Shown here piece after piece: positions 1 to 8,086 of a stretch of DNA of 38,795 nucleotides. The stretch is from assembly GCA_947624815.1 (NCBI GenBank), contig CANQME010000020.1, positions 1 through 38,795 on the forward strand, in the 5' to 3' direction. The DNA comes from an uncultured Lachnospiraceae bacterium. GTDB lineage: Bacteria > Bacillota > Clostridia > Lachnospirales > Lachnospiraceae. Under the pieces are notes generated by a model. It did no database searches, was not told where the DNA came from, and saw nothing but the letters and a program-made list of their open reading frames with translations. Position numbers and translations under genes: made by a program. The stretch's first letter is position 1, and every line of letters starts with the position of its first letter.

Positions 1-188
1 CGGGCGGCATCCGCTGGCGCCTGGCGGCACCATCGGATGTGGGGCTTCGCCCCATAGGCCGGGAGCGAAAAGAAGGCGATGCAAGCGAGCTTGCTCAGCC
101 CGCGACTCCGCCGGGCGGCATCCGCTGGCGCCTGGCGGCACCATCGGATGTGGGGCTTCGCCCCATAGGCCGGGAGCGAAAAGAAGGC
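1..188. repeat. Two tandem copies of a 111-bp structured intergenic repeat
   Basis: Bases 1-77 recur without change at 112-188, a period of 111 bp; the first copy may be cut by the window edge. Each copy contains the mini-hairpin TGGGGC-TTC-GCCCCA (second copy 151-165) and a CATCCG/CGGATG pair. Each is followed by the near-palindrome GCAAGCGAGCTTGC (81-94 and 193-206). The unit can be read as a Gly/Arg-rich peptide, but it has no ribosome binding site and no resemblance to a protein family. I treat it as a non-coding palindromic repeat, possibly a REP-like element that continues to the left. Confidence 0.8.
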
Positions 189-230
189 TCTTGCAAGCGA
201 GCTTGCATCGCCTTCTTTTTGCTTCCGGCC
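168..230 (-). terminator. Large hairpin terminator downstream of spoIVB
   Basis: Arms 168-188 and 210-230 are 21 bases long and pair with only two G-T wobbles, around an inner GCAAGC-GA-GCTTGC stem. Read on the minus strand the outer arm ends in CCTTCTTTTC, and the plus strand reads CCTTCTTTTTG, so the element could stop transcription in either direction. It begins eight bases past the spoIVB stop. It is also the end of the second 111-bp repeat copy, so the repeat may have been recruited as the terminator. Confidence 0.7.
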
Positions 231-238
231 TGCCCGGC

Positions 239-1513
239 TCAGTGTTGGAGCATATTTTCCACAAATATCCCATACCCTCTCGTACTATCTTGTATAAACA
301 CATGTGTCACCGCGCCGATCAACTTTCCATCCTGAATGATTGGACTGCCGCTCATGCCCTGGACGATTCCGCCAGTGAGGGTTAGAAGGGTGGGATCGGT
401 GACGCGGATGACAAGGCTTTTGTTGGTGTGGGACGTGGAGTAGTCGATCTTTTCGATCTCGATCTCGTAATCCTTTATCTCGCCGGAGACGCCGCTGCGC
501 AGCAGGGCGGGGCCCTTCCGGATATCCTGGCGGTAGCCGATGGGCAGGGGCTCGGAGGCGACCGAGCGAAGGAAGCGGTCGTTCGCGGTTCCGAAGATGC
601 CCTCCTCCGTATTGGACTCAACCGTGCCGAGCAGCGTGCCGGGACCGTAATAGATGACTCCGGACATGACGCCGGGGTTTCCGGCGGAGCCTTTCTCGAC
701 GCCTACGATCTGGGTGTCATAGAGACTGCCTTCGCTGGTTTCTACCATTTCGCCGGTGTCCGTATCGCTGATCCCGTGTCCCAGAGCGCCGAACCGGCCG
801 TTCAGATCCAGGTATGTGACGGTTCCGATACCCTGGGTGTCGCTGCGGACCCAGACGCCAAGCTTGCTCTCCCCGTCCTGGGTCAGAGTGGGACGAAGGG
901 ATACCTCCATGCGCTCGTCGCCGCGGCGGACCGTCAGGAGAGCTTCTTCGTCCTTCAGCTCCGCCACAGCTTCGGCCAGCTCCTCCTTAGTCGTCAGGGT
1001 CATGCCGTTGATCCTTTCTATATAATCTCCCGACCGGAGGATCCCGGCCGCCGGTTCCACCGGCAGACCGTCCTGGCCAATCAGCTCTCCCGTTCCGATC
1101 ACCAGGACGCCGTCGGATTTCAGATAGATCCCCACCGGCGCGCCGCATGGGACCGCGTACTGGGTCCCGACCACATCCACCCGGATCTCCTTAAAGCGGA
1201 TCCCCAGAAAATCCAGTCCCAGACGATAGCTGCCCTCGCTCCTTCCGTACAGGCTGAACAGCTGGTCGTGCGTGATCGTGATCTGGTCCGAGGGAATGTC
1301 GGAGCCGTTGCCCAGCGCCACTTCCTCGCTGTCGCTCTGCAGAGTAAAGTAAAACGGCAGGGGCAGCGTAAGCGTTTCCTCCTGATCAAGGACGATGCTT
1401 AAACGGTCCGGAACGACGCGTTCCATATAGCAGAATGAAAAGCCTATGGTAAACAGCAGGCTGATCCAGAAGGTCCAGACCAGAAACCTGCGGTATCCTG
1501 TTTTTCTCAACAC
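239..1513 (-). CDS. spoIVB: SpoIVB, stage IV sporulation serine peptidase
   Basis: This is the signalling protease of the forespore. It is known to cross the inner forespore membrane and cleave SpoIVFA, which activates SpoIVFB and releases sigma-K in the mother cell. The 424-residue protein has an N-terminal membrane segment at about residues 11-30, a PDZ domain at about 120-200 and an S55 peptidase domain after that. The motif ALGHGISD supplies the histidine and GMSGSPII the serine. The start is a GTG with GGAGG six bases upstream. A CATACTA element at 1551-1557 suggests sigma-G control. In relatives spo0A follows spoIVB, which would place it beyond the left edge here. Length and motifs are normal. 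Confidence 0.95.
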   Translation of the reverse strand: MLRKTGYRRFLVWTFWISLLFTIGFSFCYMERVVPDRLSIVLDQEETLTLPLPFYFTLQSDSEEVALGNGSDIPSDQITITHDQLFSLYGRSEGSYRLGLDFLGIRFKEIRVDVVGTQYAVPCGAPVGIYLKSDGVLVIGTGELIGQDGLPVEPAAGILRSGDYIERINGMTLTTKEELAEAVAELKDEEALLTVRRGDERMEVSLRPTLTQDGESKLGVWVRSDTQGIGTVTYLDLNGRFGALGHGISDTDTGEMVETSEGSLYDTQIVGVEKGSAGNPGVMSGVIYYGPGTLLGTVESNTEEGIFGTANDRFLRSVASEPLPIGYRQDIRKGPALLRSGVSGEIKDYEIEIEKIDYSTSHTNKSLVIRVTDPTLLTLTGGIVQGMSGSPIIQDGKLIGAVTHVFIQDSTRGYGIFVENMLQH

Positions 1514-1550
1514 AACGCACCTCCTCGCAGATTTTCTCTAAAGCCTCTCT

Positions 1551-1580
1551 TAGTATGCGTCGCGCCGGAAAAAACACTCT
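1551..1580 (-). promoter_or_regulatory. Candidate sigma-G promoter of spoIVB
   Basis: The minus strand reads CATACTA at 1557-1551, which matches the sigma-G -10 consensus. AGAGTG at 1580-1575 is a poor -35 (three of six positions). The element lies about 38 bases before the GTG start. In Bacillus spoIVB is made in the forespore under sigma-G (and sigma-F), so the placement makes sense. The assignment rests mainly on the -10. Confidence 0.4.
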
Positions 1581-1592
1581 GTTATTTTTTAG

Positions 1593-1621
1593 TTGTCACT
1601 TTTTGACTGATGTGATAAACT
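1593..1621 (+). promoter_or_regulatory. Sigma-A promoter with extended -10 for the DUF4321 gene
   Basis: TTGTCA at 1593-1598 and TAAACT at 1616-1621 are separated by 17 bases, and TGA stands directly before the -10 (extended -10 type). The leader from about 1628 to 1721 can fold by pairing GGCTTTCG with CGAAGCC. The promoter is divergent from the spoIVB promoter. Confidence 0.5.
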
Positions 1622-1721
1622 GAAGAAGCGGCCGGCTTTCGAACGAATTTTGCGAAGCCGCAGGACGCCTGACGGTGTCCGGATGCCGCAGACACAGGAT
1701 ATAGAAAGAAATGGGGATTAG

Positions 1722-1988
1722 ATGCAGATGAAACGCGCTGCGAACAAGAATTTCTGGGTTTTGCTTCTTCTGATGCTGTCGGGGATCGTACTCGGCGGCT
1801 TTATCGGCAACCTGGCGGACGGAATATCCTTCCTGTCATGGCTGAATTTCGGACAGTCCTTCGGCCTGGACGACCCGGTGGTCCTGAACCTGGGGATCCT
1901 GGTGATCACCTTCGGTCTTACGATCCGAATCACCATGGCGAGCATCCTCGGCGTGATCCTCGCCCTTCTGATCTGGCGCTGCCTGTAA
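1722..1988 (+). CDS. DUF4321 family small membrane protein
   Basis: This 88-residue protein has two hydrophobic segments, at about residues 11-35 and 57-86. The core motif SWLNFGQSFGL and the phrase LNLGILVITFGLTI are typical of DUF4321 proteins of Clostridia, whose function is unknown. It is probably an integral membrane protein. The start could be 1722, with GGGGA four bases upstream, or the ATG two codons later; I kept the first. It is the only plus-strand gene in the first 25 kb and lies between spoIVB and recN, which are neighbours in many relatives. It converges on recN with a 23-base gap. Confidence 0.8.
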   Translation: MQMKRAANKNFWVLLLLMLSGIVLGGFIGNLADGISFLSWLNFGQSFGLDDPVVLNLGILVITFGLTIRITMASILGVILALLIWRCL

Positions 1989-2011
1989 CCAGGCCGCGCC
2001 GTTTCATTTTC

Positions 2012-3688
2012 TTAAAGGCTTTCACGCCGCGGCTTTCTCTCCTGGGCCAGCTTCTTCATCTCTCTGGCGTTCTCCCGCACCGCGGCGGTGATCCTGGCGC
2101 CTCCCAGAAGTCTCGCCAGCTCTTCTACCGTCTGATCCGGATCCAGCGCGCGGATCTTCGTCGCCGTACTTCCGCCTTCCGCCTCCTTGACGATCTCGAA
2201 GTGACGGTCCGCCATGGCGGCGATCTGGGGAAGATGGGTGATGCAGATCACCTGACGCCGTCCGGCGATATAGGACAGCTTCTCCGAGACCATCTGGGCC
2301 GTCCGGCCGCTGATCCCGGTGTCGATCTCATCGAAGATCAGCGTCGGGATATCATCCGTATCCGCCAGAACCGCCTTGATCGCCAGCATGATGCGGGACA
2401 GCTCGCCGCCGGACGCAACGGATCCCAGAGGACGCAGCGGAAGTCCGGGATTGGTGGAGATCAGAAATTCCGCCTCGTCGAAGCCGTCAGCCGTGTAATG
2501 AGGCAGGCGCCGCAGCTCCATCTCGAAGCGCACGTCGATAAAATTCAGATCCGTCAGTCCCTGCCGGATCCGCTCTGTCAGCGTACCGGCCGCTTTCCGC
2601 CGTACGTCCGACAGCTGCGCGCAGAGTCCGTCAAGCTGTCTCTCCTGCTCTTTAAATTCCCGTTCCAGCTTCGCCTTCGCCTGATCGAAATTCTCCAGCT
2701 CGTCAAGGCGGGCCTTCTTCTCCTCCAGCTTCTGAAGGATCTCTCCCACGGTGCTGCCGTACTTGGCCTGCATCGCGTGGATCAGATCCAGCCGGTCCTC
2801 CATCTGGCGGAAGGTCTCCTCATCGAAGACAAATTCATCCATATATCCGCTGATATCGTGCATAGCGTCGCTTAAAACGGCCTCCGCGTCCATCAGCTGG
2901 GAGCGGATCCCGCTCAGCGCCTCATCGTATTCCGCCGCCTCGGAAACCTCCCGCACGGCGCGCCCGATCTGGTCCCCGTCCAGCAGCCGGTAAGCCGCGG
3001 ACAGATGCTCCATGATCTTCTGGGCATGCTGAAGGCGGCGGTAAGCGGACGTAAGCTCCTCCTCCTCGCCCTCCTTCAGCTTCGCGTTCTCCATCTCGCG
3101 GATCTCATAGCGCAGGAAATCGGCCTCGCGCAGACGCGCCTCCTGGTCGAGGTTCATCCCCTCCAGACCGGCCTTCGCCTCCCGGTACCGGTCGTAGACG
3201 AGGGCAATGCTCCTCTTGAGCGGTTCCGTATCGGATTTGGCATAGGAATCAAGGATCTCCAGATGTTTGGACTTATACAGAAGAGACTGATGCTCGTGCT
3301 GTCCGTGAATGTCGATCAGCCTTCCGGTGATCTCCCGCAGACGCCCGACCGTGACCGTCTCGTCGTTGATCTTGCTGATGCTTCTGACCGGCGTGATCCG
3401 CCGGGACAAAATCAGGGTTCCGTCTTCGGGCAGCTCTACCTCCAGCTCCTCAAGCGCCTTCCTCTTCTCCGGCTCCGTCACGGAAAACACCAGCTCGATA
3501 TAAGCCGATTCGGCGCCCTGCCGGATCACTTCCTTCGAGGCTTTTCCGCCCAGCGCCATGCCCACAGAGCCGATGATGATCGACTTGCCTGCGCCGGTCT
3601 CGCCGGTCAGGATATTAAGCCCCTCTGAAAATGTCACCTCTGCCTTTTCGATCAGAGCCAGATTCTTTACCCGAAGGTCCAACAGCAT
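2012..3688 (-). CDS. recN: DNA repair protein RecN
   Basis: RecN is an SMC-like ATPase acting in double-strand-break repair with RecA. The 558-residue protein has an N-terminal Walker A (GETGAGKSIIIGS) at about residue 30, a long coiled coil in the middle, the ABC signature SGGELSRIMLAIK, and a Walker B (LIFDEIDTGISG) near the C-terminus. I placed the start at the ATG at 3688, preceded by a GGGGG tract eight bases upstream, because conserved sequence begins there (MLLDLRVKNLALIEKAEV). A start 13 codons earlier is open but unsupported. It is the last gene of the asp23-recN operon, 71 bases after argR. RecN next to ArgR is a common Firmicutes arrangement. Confidence 0.95.
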   Translation of the reverse strand: MLLDLRVKNLALIEKAEVTFSEGLNILTGETGAGKSIIIGSVGMALGGKASKEVIRQGAESAYIELVFSVTEPEKRKALEELEVELPEDGTLILSRRITPVRSISKINDETVTVGRLREITGRLIDIHGQHEHQSLLYKSKHLEILDSYAKSDTEPLKRSIALVYDRYREAKAGLEGMNLDQEARLREADFLRYEIREMENAKLKEGEEEELTSAYRRLQHAQKIMEHLSAAYRLLDGDQIGRAVREVSEAAEYDEALSGIRSQLMDAEAVLSDAMHDISGYMDEFVFDEETFRQMEDRLDLIHAMQAKYGSTVGEILQKLEEKKARLDELENFDQAKAKLEREFKEQERQLDGLCAQLSDVRRKAAGTLTERIRQGLTDLNFIDVRFEMELRRLPHYTADGFDEAEFLISTNPGLPLRPLGSVASGGELSRIMLAIKAVLADTDDIPTLIFDEIDTGISGRTAQMVSEKLSYIAGRRQVICITHLPQIAAMADRHFEIVKEAEGGSTATKIRALDPDQTVEELARLLGGARITAAVRENAREMKKLAQERKPRRESL

Positions 3689-3759
3689 ATTGCCACCCCC
3701 TGCTATGTTCTTCTCCTGCGCCGGCATCTTAGCCCCGCCGCTTTTCCTGCCGCCGGACG

Positions 3760-4209
3760 CTATCCGGCCACCAGCTTATGGATCTTCTCCATGACCAGGA
3801 TCGTATCGTCCACGCTGCGCACCGCGCACATGATCGTATCGTCTCCCGCGATGCAGCCTACGATCTCCTGGAAATGAATGGCGTCCAGCGCGGCCGCCAC
3901 CGCCATCGCCATTCCGGATACGGTCTTGATGACCAGAATATTCTGCGCCATATCCATGGAAAGGAATCCGTCCTTTAAGATCCGGATATATTTGTCGTTA
4001 AACTCCCCCTGGGTCCGGAGGATCGTATAGCGCTGGCGCCCGTTCTCCGCCTGTACCTTGGTCAGCCGAAGCTCCCGGATATCGCGGGAGACCGTGGCCT
4101 GGGTCACATGGAAGCCGGCCTGCTTCAGCTTCTCCGCCAGCTCCTCCTGCGTATCGATCTCATATTTGCCGATCAGCTCCACGATCTTGCTGTGTCGTTC
4201 TACCTTCAT
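3760..4209 (-). CDS. argR: Arginine repressor ArgR
   Basis: ArgR is a hexameric transcription factor that senses L-arginine and controls arginine biosynthesis and catabolism. The 149-residue protein has an N-terminal winged helix with the recognition segment ATVSRDIRELRLTKV. Its C-terminal oligomerisation and arginine-binding domain contains the conserved GDDTIM aspartates. AAGGAGG lies just upstream of the ATG. Length is standard. It lies between nadK and recN, as in many Clostridia. Confidence 0.96.
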   Translation of the reverse strand: MKVERHSKIVELIGKYEIDTQEELAEKLKQAGFHVTQATVSRDIRELRLTKVQAENGRQRYTILRTQGEFNDKYIRILKDGFLSMDMAQNILVIKTVSGMAMAVAAALDAIHFQEIVGCIAGDDTIMCAVRSVDDTILVMEKIHKLVAG

Positions 4210-4257
4210 CCTCTGCCTCCTTGCCGCCGGCCCTCTTTGGGCCGTCTGTCCGGACCG

Positions 4258-5145
4258 TTATCTGCCCGCCATCTTGCTTCTCAGATTATCTACAAACGAT
4301 ACCTCGTGGAGTTTCACCATCACCGTCTCCACCCGGGAGCGCTCCACCAGCAGACGGTCGCCGACCTTAAGCTTTACCGCCGCTCCGCCGTCGAAAACCA
4401 CTGCCTGTCCTTCATTGTCGTGTCCCAGGATCTCGATCCCGATCGTATCCTCCGCCGCCAGGACGATACTGCGCCCGTTCAGGTCATGGGGACAGATCGG
4501 CGTCAGGATCGTCATCTGCGCCGACGGCTCCACGATGGGGCCTCCGGCGGACAGATTGTATGCGGTCGATCCGGTAGGCGTCGCGATGATCATGCCGTCC
4601 GCCTGATACCGGCAGAGAGGCGCGCCGTTGACCGAAAGCCTCAGATTCAGGATCTTGGGCATCTCGCGCCGTGAGATCAGGATCTCGTTCAGGGCCAGCT
4701 CCTCCTTTATGACCGTCCCGCCCCGCCGTACCGTACCCTTCAGCATCATACGGCGTTCCAGCTGGAACTGTCCCGCCATCAGATCGTCGAGCATCTGCGT
4801 GACTTCCCCCGGCTCCTGACAGCCCACCTGGGTCAGGTATCCCAGATGGCCCATATTGACGCCCACCACCGGCAGCTGCCGTGGCGCCAGCTCCCTGGCC
4901 GCCCGTATCAGCGTTCCGTCTCCGCCCAGCGTGATGATGCATTCCGTCCCCTCCGGAACCATCTCCGAAGCAGACATTTCTTCCTCCGGCCGTCCCTGCG
5001 GTTTTGCGGCCGCGGCCGGCCCGGATTCCTCCCCGCCCCGCAGCACACAGGTGCAGCCACGGTTAAGCAGATAACTGCGGATCTGTTCCGCCATGGCCTT
5101 CGTGCCGTCCCTGCGCGGGTTCCATATCAGATAGAAATGTTTCAT
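4258..5145 (-). CDS. nadK: NAD kinase
   Basis: NadK phosphorylates NAD to NADP using ATP or polyphosphate. The GGDGTLIRAAREL motif at about residue 74 and the GHLGYLTQV segment are the family's catalytic and nucleotide-binding signatures. A second signature, PTGSTAYNLSAGGPIV, lies around residue 170. The protein is 295 residues, slightly long because of an Ala/Gly/Glu-rich stretch at residues 37-63 ahead of the GGDG loop. Its ATG overlaps the tlyA stop by four bases (ATGA), implying translational coupling. Confidence 0.95.
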   Translation of the reverse strand: MKHFYLIWNPRRDGTKAMAEQIRSYLLNRGCTCVLRGGEESGPAAAAKPQGRPEEEMSASEMVPEGTECIITLGGDGTLIRAARELAPRQLPVVGVNMGHLGYLTQVGCQEPGEVTQMLDDLMAGQFQLERRMMLKGTVRRGGTVIKEELALNEILISRREMPKILNLRLSVNGAPLCRYQADGMIIATPTGSTAYNLSAGGPIVEPSAQMTILTPICPHDLNGRSIVLAAEDTIGIEILGHDNEGQAVVFDGGAAVKLKVGDRLLVERSRVETVMVKLHEVSFVDNLRSKMAGR

Positions 5146-6008
5146 AAACCGTGCCTTTCCGCCAGCTCCCGGTGAGCCTCCCCGACGATATCCGCCGGGT
5201 CGATGATCCCGGCCGCGCAGGCCGTATCCGCCGGCTGCGTCCCGCCGCCGTCCTGAGTACCGGGCTCCGTTTTCGTCTCCGTCTTCTCCAGATACAGAAG
5301 ATACTCGATATTCCCTTCCGGTCCCCTGATCGGCGAGAAGTCCAGTCCCAGTACGGCAAAGCCGTTCGCCGCCGCATAGCTCTCCACCATGCGGATCACC
5401 TCAAGATGAGTGCTCTTCTCCCGGACCACGCCTTTCCTGCCTACCTTCTCCCGCCCTGCTTCAAACTGGGGCTTGATCAGGCAGACCACTCGGCCCCTGC
5501 TTTCCAGAAGCTCACGGACCGGTCCCAGCACCTTGGTCAGGGAAATGAAGGACACGTCGATGGAGGCAAACCCGATCGGATCGGCCACGTCCGCCGGAGT
5601 CACATACCGGATATTGGTCTTCTCCATGCAGACGACCCTGTCGTCGTTGCGCAGCTTCCAGTCCAGCTGTCCGTGTCCCACATCCACCGCGTAGACCTTC
5701 GCGGCCCCATTCTGCAGCATGCAGTCGGTGAAGCCGCCGGTGGACGCGCCCACGTCCATGCAGATCCGGTCTTTCACATCTACGCCGAAGACACGGACGG
5801 CCTTCTCAAGCTTTAAGCCGCCGCGGCTCACGTACTTAAGCGTGCTTCCGCGAACCTCGATCTGCGCCGTCTCTTCGAAGAATGCGCCCGCCTTATCCTC
5901 CTTCTGCCCGTCCACATAGACGATCCCGGACATAATGACGGCCTTCGCCTTCTCACGGGAAACGGCCAGTCCCCGGTTTACCAGCAGAATGTCAAGCCTC
6001 TCCTTCAT
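5142..6008 (-). CDS. tlyA: TlyA family rRNA 2'-O-methyltransferase
   Basis: TlyA proteins combine an S4 RNA-binding domain with a Rossmann methyltransferase; characterised members methylate riboses in 16S and 23S rRNA. The S4 domain is at residues 1-62 (ERLDILLVNRGL) and the SAM-binding region follows (DVGASTGGFTDCMLQNGA). I chose the ATG at 6008, which has GGGGAGG seven bases upstream and matches the family start. The gene overlaps the end of dxs by 17 bases. The C-terminal part carries a low-complexity insertion (TETKTEPGTQDGGGTQPADT) not expected in the family. Some members are called hemolysins, but the rRNA role is better supported. Confidence 0.92.
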   Translation of the reverse strand: MKERLDILLVNRGLAVSREKAKAVIMSGIVYVDGQKEDKAGAFFEETAQIEVRGSTLKYVSRGGLKLEKAVRVFGVDVKDRICMDVGASTGGFTDCMLQNGAAKVYAVDVGHGQLDWKLRNDDRVVCMEKTNIRYVTPADVADPIGFASIDVSFISLTKVLGPVRELLESRGRVVCLIKPQFEAGREKVGRKGVVREKSTHLEVIRMVESYAAANGFAVLGLDFSPIRGPEGNIEYLLYLEKTETKTEPGTQDGGGTQPADTACAAGIIDPADIVGEAHRELAERHGL

Positions 6009-8028
6009 CGGACGCCTCCCCGTTCTCCGTACACGCCTCATCCGGCCCGGAGCCCGCCGCGGCCTCCGCCTGCGGCGTCTGTCCGCCGCCGTCCGGATCC
6101 GTCTCCAACGCCGGCAGTCCGAATTCCTCTCTCATCCTTGCAATGATCGAATCGCTGTCGATTCCCAGCATCTCCCGCAGAAGGGACACGTTCCCGTGCT
6201 CCACGTAGGCGTCCGGAAGCGCGATATTAAGAACCGGAAGCTCCGGCGCATATTTCTTCGCCCAGGCCGTGATCTGCAGGCCGTAGCCGCCCTGGAGCAC
6301 GTTCTCCTCCAGCGTCACCAGATAGTCGTGGCGGGCCGCCAGGTCTGCCGCCAGCTCGTAATCCACCGGCTTCACAAACCGGCCGTTGGCCAGTGTAACC
6401 TTGTAACCTTCACATTTCAGCTTATTACGGATATGCTCGGCGGTGCTGACCATGCTTCCGACGGCAAGCAGCGCAATATGGATATTCTCCGGCGCTCTGC
6501 CTTCCCCGGAGTCCGGTTCGGTAACCTGTTCCGGCCTGCCCTCGTCATAGAGGATCTCACCCTTCCCGTAAGAGACCGGAGAATCGAATTCCTTAAGTCC
6601 CCGATAGGCCATCCCTCTCGGATAGCGGACCGCGATGGGACCGTCATGCGACAGGGCAAACTCCAGATCCCGCCTCAGCTCCCACAGATTCTTCGGAGCC
6701 AGCACCGTCATGTTCGGAATCGAGGTCAGATAGGACAGGTCGAAAATACCCTGGTGCGTCTCACCGTCGCTTCCCACCAGTCCCGCCCGGTCGATGGCGA
6801 ATACCACCGGAAGGTTCTGCAGGCACACGTCGTGGACGATCTGGTCGTACCCTCTCTGCAGGAAGGAGGAATAGACCGCCACCACCGGCCGCAGTCCCGC
6901 CGCGGCCATCCCCGCCGCGCTGGTCACCGCGTGCTGCTCCGCGATCCCGACGTCGAAAAAGCGGTCCGGGAACTGCTTCTTGAACCGGTTCAGCCCCGTG
7001 CCGTCCGGCATGGCGGCCGTCAGGGCCACGATCCGGCTGTCCTTCTCCGCCAGCCTGCACAGCTCGCGGCTGAAGATATCCGTATAGCCGGGGTATATCT
7101 TCTCCTTTTTCGGCTTCCCCGTCGCGATGTCAAACGGCTCCACGCCGTGGAAACGGGCCGGATTCTTCTCCGCCGGCGGATAACCCTTCCCCTTCTTCGT
7201 CACCACATGGACCAGGACCGCGTGATCCAGCCGTCTCGCTTCCCTAAGAACCTTGCGCAGCTGGCGCAGGTCGTGTCCGTCCACCGGTCCCAGGTACGTG
7301 ATCCCCATATCCTCGAAGAACATCCCGGGGATCAGCAGCTGCTTGATGCCCTGCTTGGTCCGGCGGATCTTCTCGATCAGCTTTGAGCCCACGCCGGGGA
7401 TCTTCTCGAGTAATCCGGTCACATTCTCCTTCAGGTCATTATAGCCTTCGCCGGTGCGGATACCGCTCAGATACCGGGAAATCCCTCCTACGTTCTCAGA
7501 GATGGACATCTCGTTGTCATTGAGGACAATGATGAAGTTGGAGTCCAGCCGGGCCGCGTTGTTCAGCGCCTCGTAGGCCATGCCGCCGGTCAGCGCGCCG
7601 TCTCCGATCACGGACACCACAAAATAATCCTCGCCCCGCAGATCGCGCCCCTGCGCCATGCCCAGGCCGGCGGATATGGACGTGGAGCTGTGTCCCGTAT
7701 TAAAGGCGTCGCAGGGGCTCTCCTTTGTCTTCGGAAACCCGCTGATGCCGCCCAGCTGCCGCAGATCGTCAAACGCATCCTTGCGGCCGCTTAAGATCTT
7801 ATGGGTGTAGGACTGATGCCCCACATCCCAGATGATCTTGTCCCTCGGCAGGTCAAAGGTCAGAAACATCGCCATGGTAAGCTCTACCACGCCCAGATTC
7901 GAAGCCAGATGGCCGCCGTGCATACTTGTCTTCTCGATCAGGAAATCGCGGATCTCGGAGGCCAGCACCTCCAGCTCCTCTTTGTTCAGGGCCTTGATGT
8001 CCTGAGGCCCGTTTATCCTTTCCAGCAT
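5992..8028 (-). CDS. dxs: 1-deoxy-D-xylulose-5-phosphate synthase
   Basis: Dxs makes DXP from pyruvate and glyceraldehyde 3-phosphate with thiamine diphosphate, the entry step of the MEP isoprenoid pathway. Seen in order are the N-terminal GHQSYTHKILSGR, the ThDP motif GDGALTGGMAYEALNNA, and the transketolase pyrimidine domain with DRAGLVGSDGETHQG. The protein has 678 residues where about 620-640 is usual. The excess is an acidic, Gly/Ala-rich C-terminal tail of about 40 residues that overlaps tlyA. AAAGGAA lies before the ATG. With ispA just upstream, the two genes couple DXP synthesis and prenyl chain elongation. Confidence 0.96.
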   Translation of the reverse strand: MLERINGPQDIKALNKEELEVLASEIRDFLIEKTSMHGGHLASNLGVVELTMAMFLTFDLPRDKIIWDVGHQSYTHKILSGRKDAFDDLRQLGGISGFPKTKESPCDAFNTGHSSTSISAGLGMAQGRDLRGEDYFVVSVIGDGALTGGMAYEALNNAARLDSNFIIVLNDNEMSISENVGGISRYLSGIRTGEGYNDLKENVTGLLEKIPGVGSKLIEKIRRTKQGIKQLLIPGMFFEDMGITYLGPVDGHDLRQLRKVLREARRLDHAVLVHVVTKKGKGYPPAEKNPARFHGVEPFDIATGKPKKEKIYPGYTDIFSRELCRLAEKDSRIVALTAAMPDGTGLNRFKKQFPDRFFDVGIAEQHAVTSAAGMAAAGLRPVVAVYSSFLQRGYDQIVHDVCLQNLPVVFAIDRAGLVGSDGETHQGIFDLSYLTSIPNMTVLAPKNLWELRRDLEFALSHDGPIAVRYPRGMAYRGLKEFDSPVSYGKGEILYDEGRPEQVTEPDSGEGRAPENIHIALLAVGSMVSTAEHIRNKLKCEGYKVTLANGRFVKPVDYELAADLAARHDYLVTLEENVLQGGYGLQITAWAKKYAPELPVLNIALPDAYVEHGNVSLLREMLGIDSDSIIARMREEFGLPALETDPDGGGQTPQAEAAAGSGPDEACTENGEASDEGEA

Positions 8029-8086
8029 GACTCTCGTTCCTTTTCCGATTCTTGCGCCGCCCCGTCCGTACCGCGGGTTCCCGGCG

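Noticed and set aside
39..335. 98-codon plus-strand frame across the left-end repeat
   Set aside because: It reads through the structured repeat and into the 3' end of spoIVB, has no ribosome binding site, and resembles no family.
428..1402. Long plus-strand frame opposite spoIVB
   Set aside because: It is antisense to a clear gene with recognised catalytic motifs. GC-rich codons often leave the opposite strand free of stops.
1989..2040. Bidirectional terminator between the DUF4321 gene and recN
   Set aside because: GC-rich segments (GCCGCG and CGCGGC) can pair only weakly around a long loop and no T tract follows.
5935..7386. 483-codon plus-strand frame opposite dxs
   Set aside because: It mirrors the dxs reading frame, has Arg/His/Pro-rich composition and no start signals.
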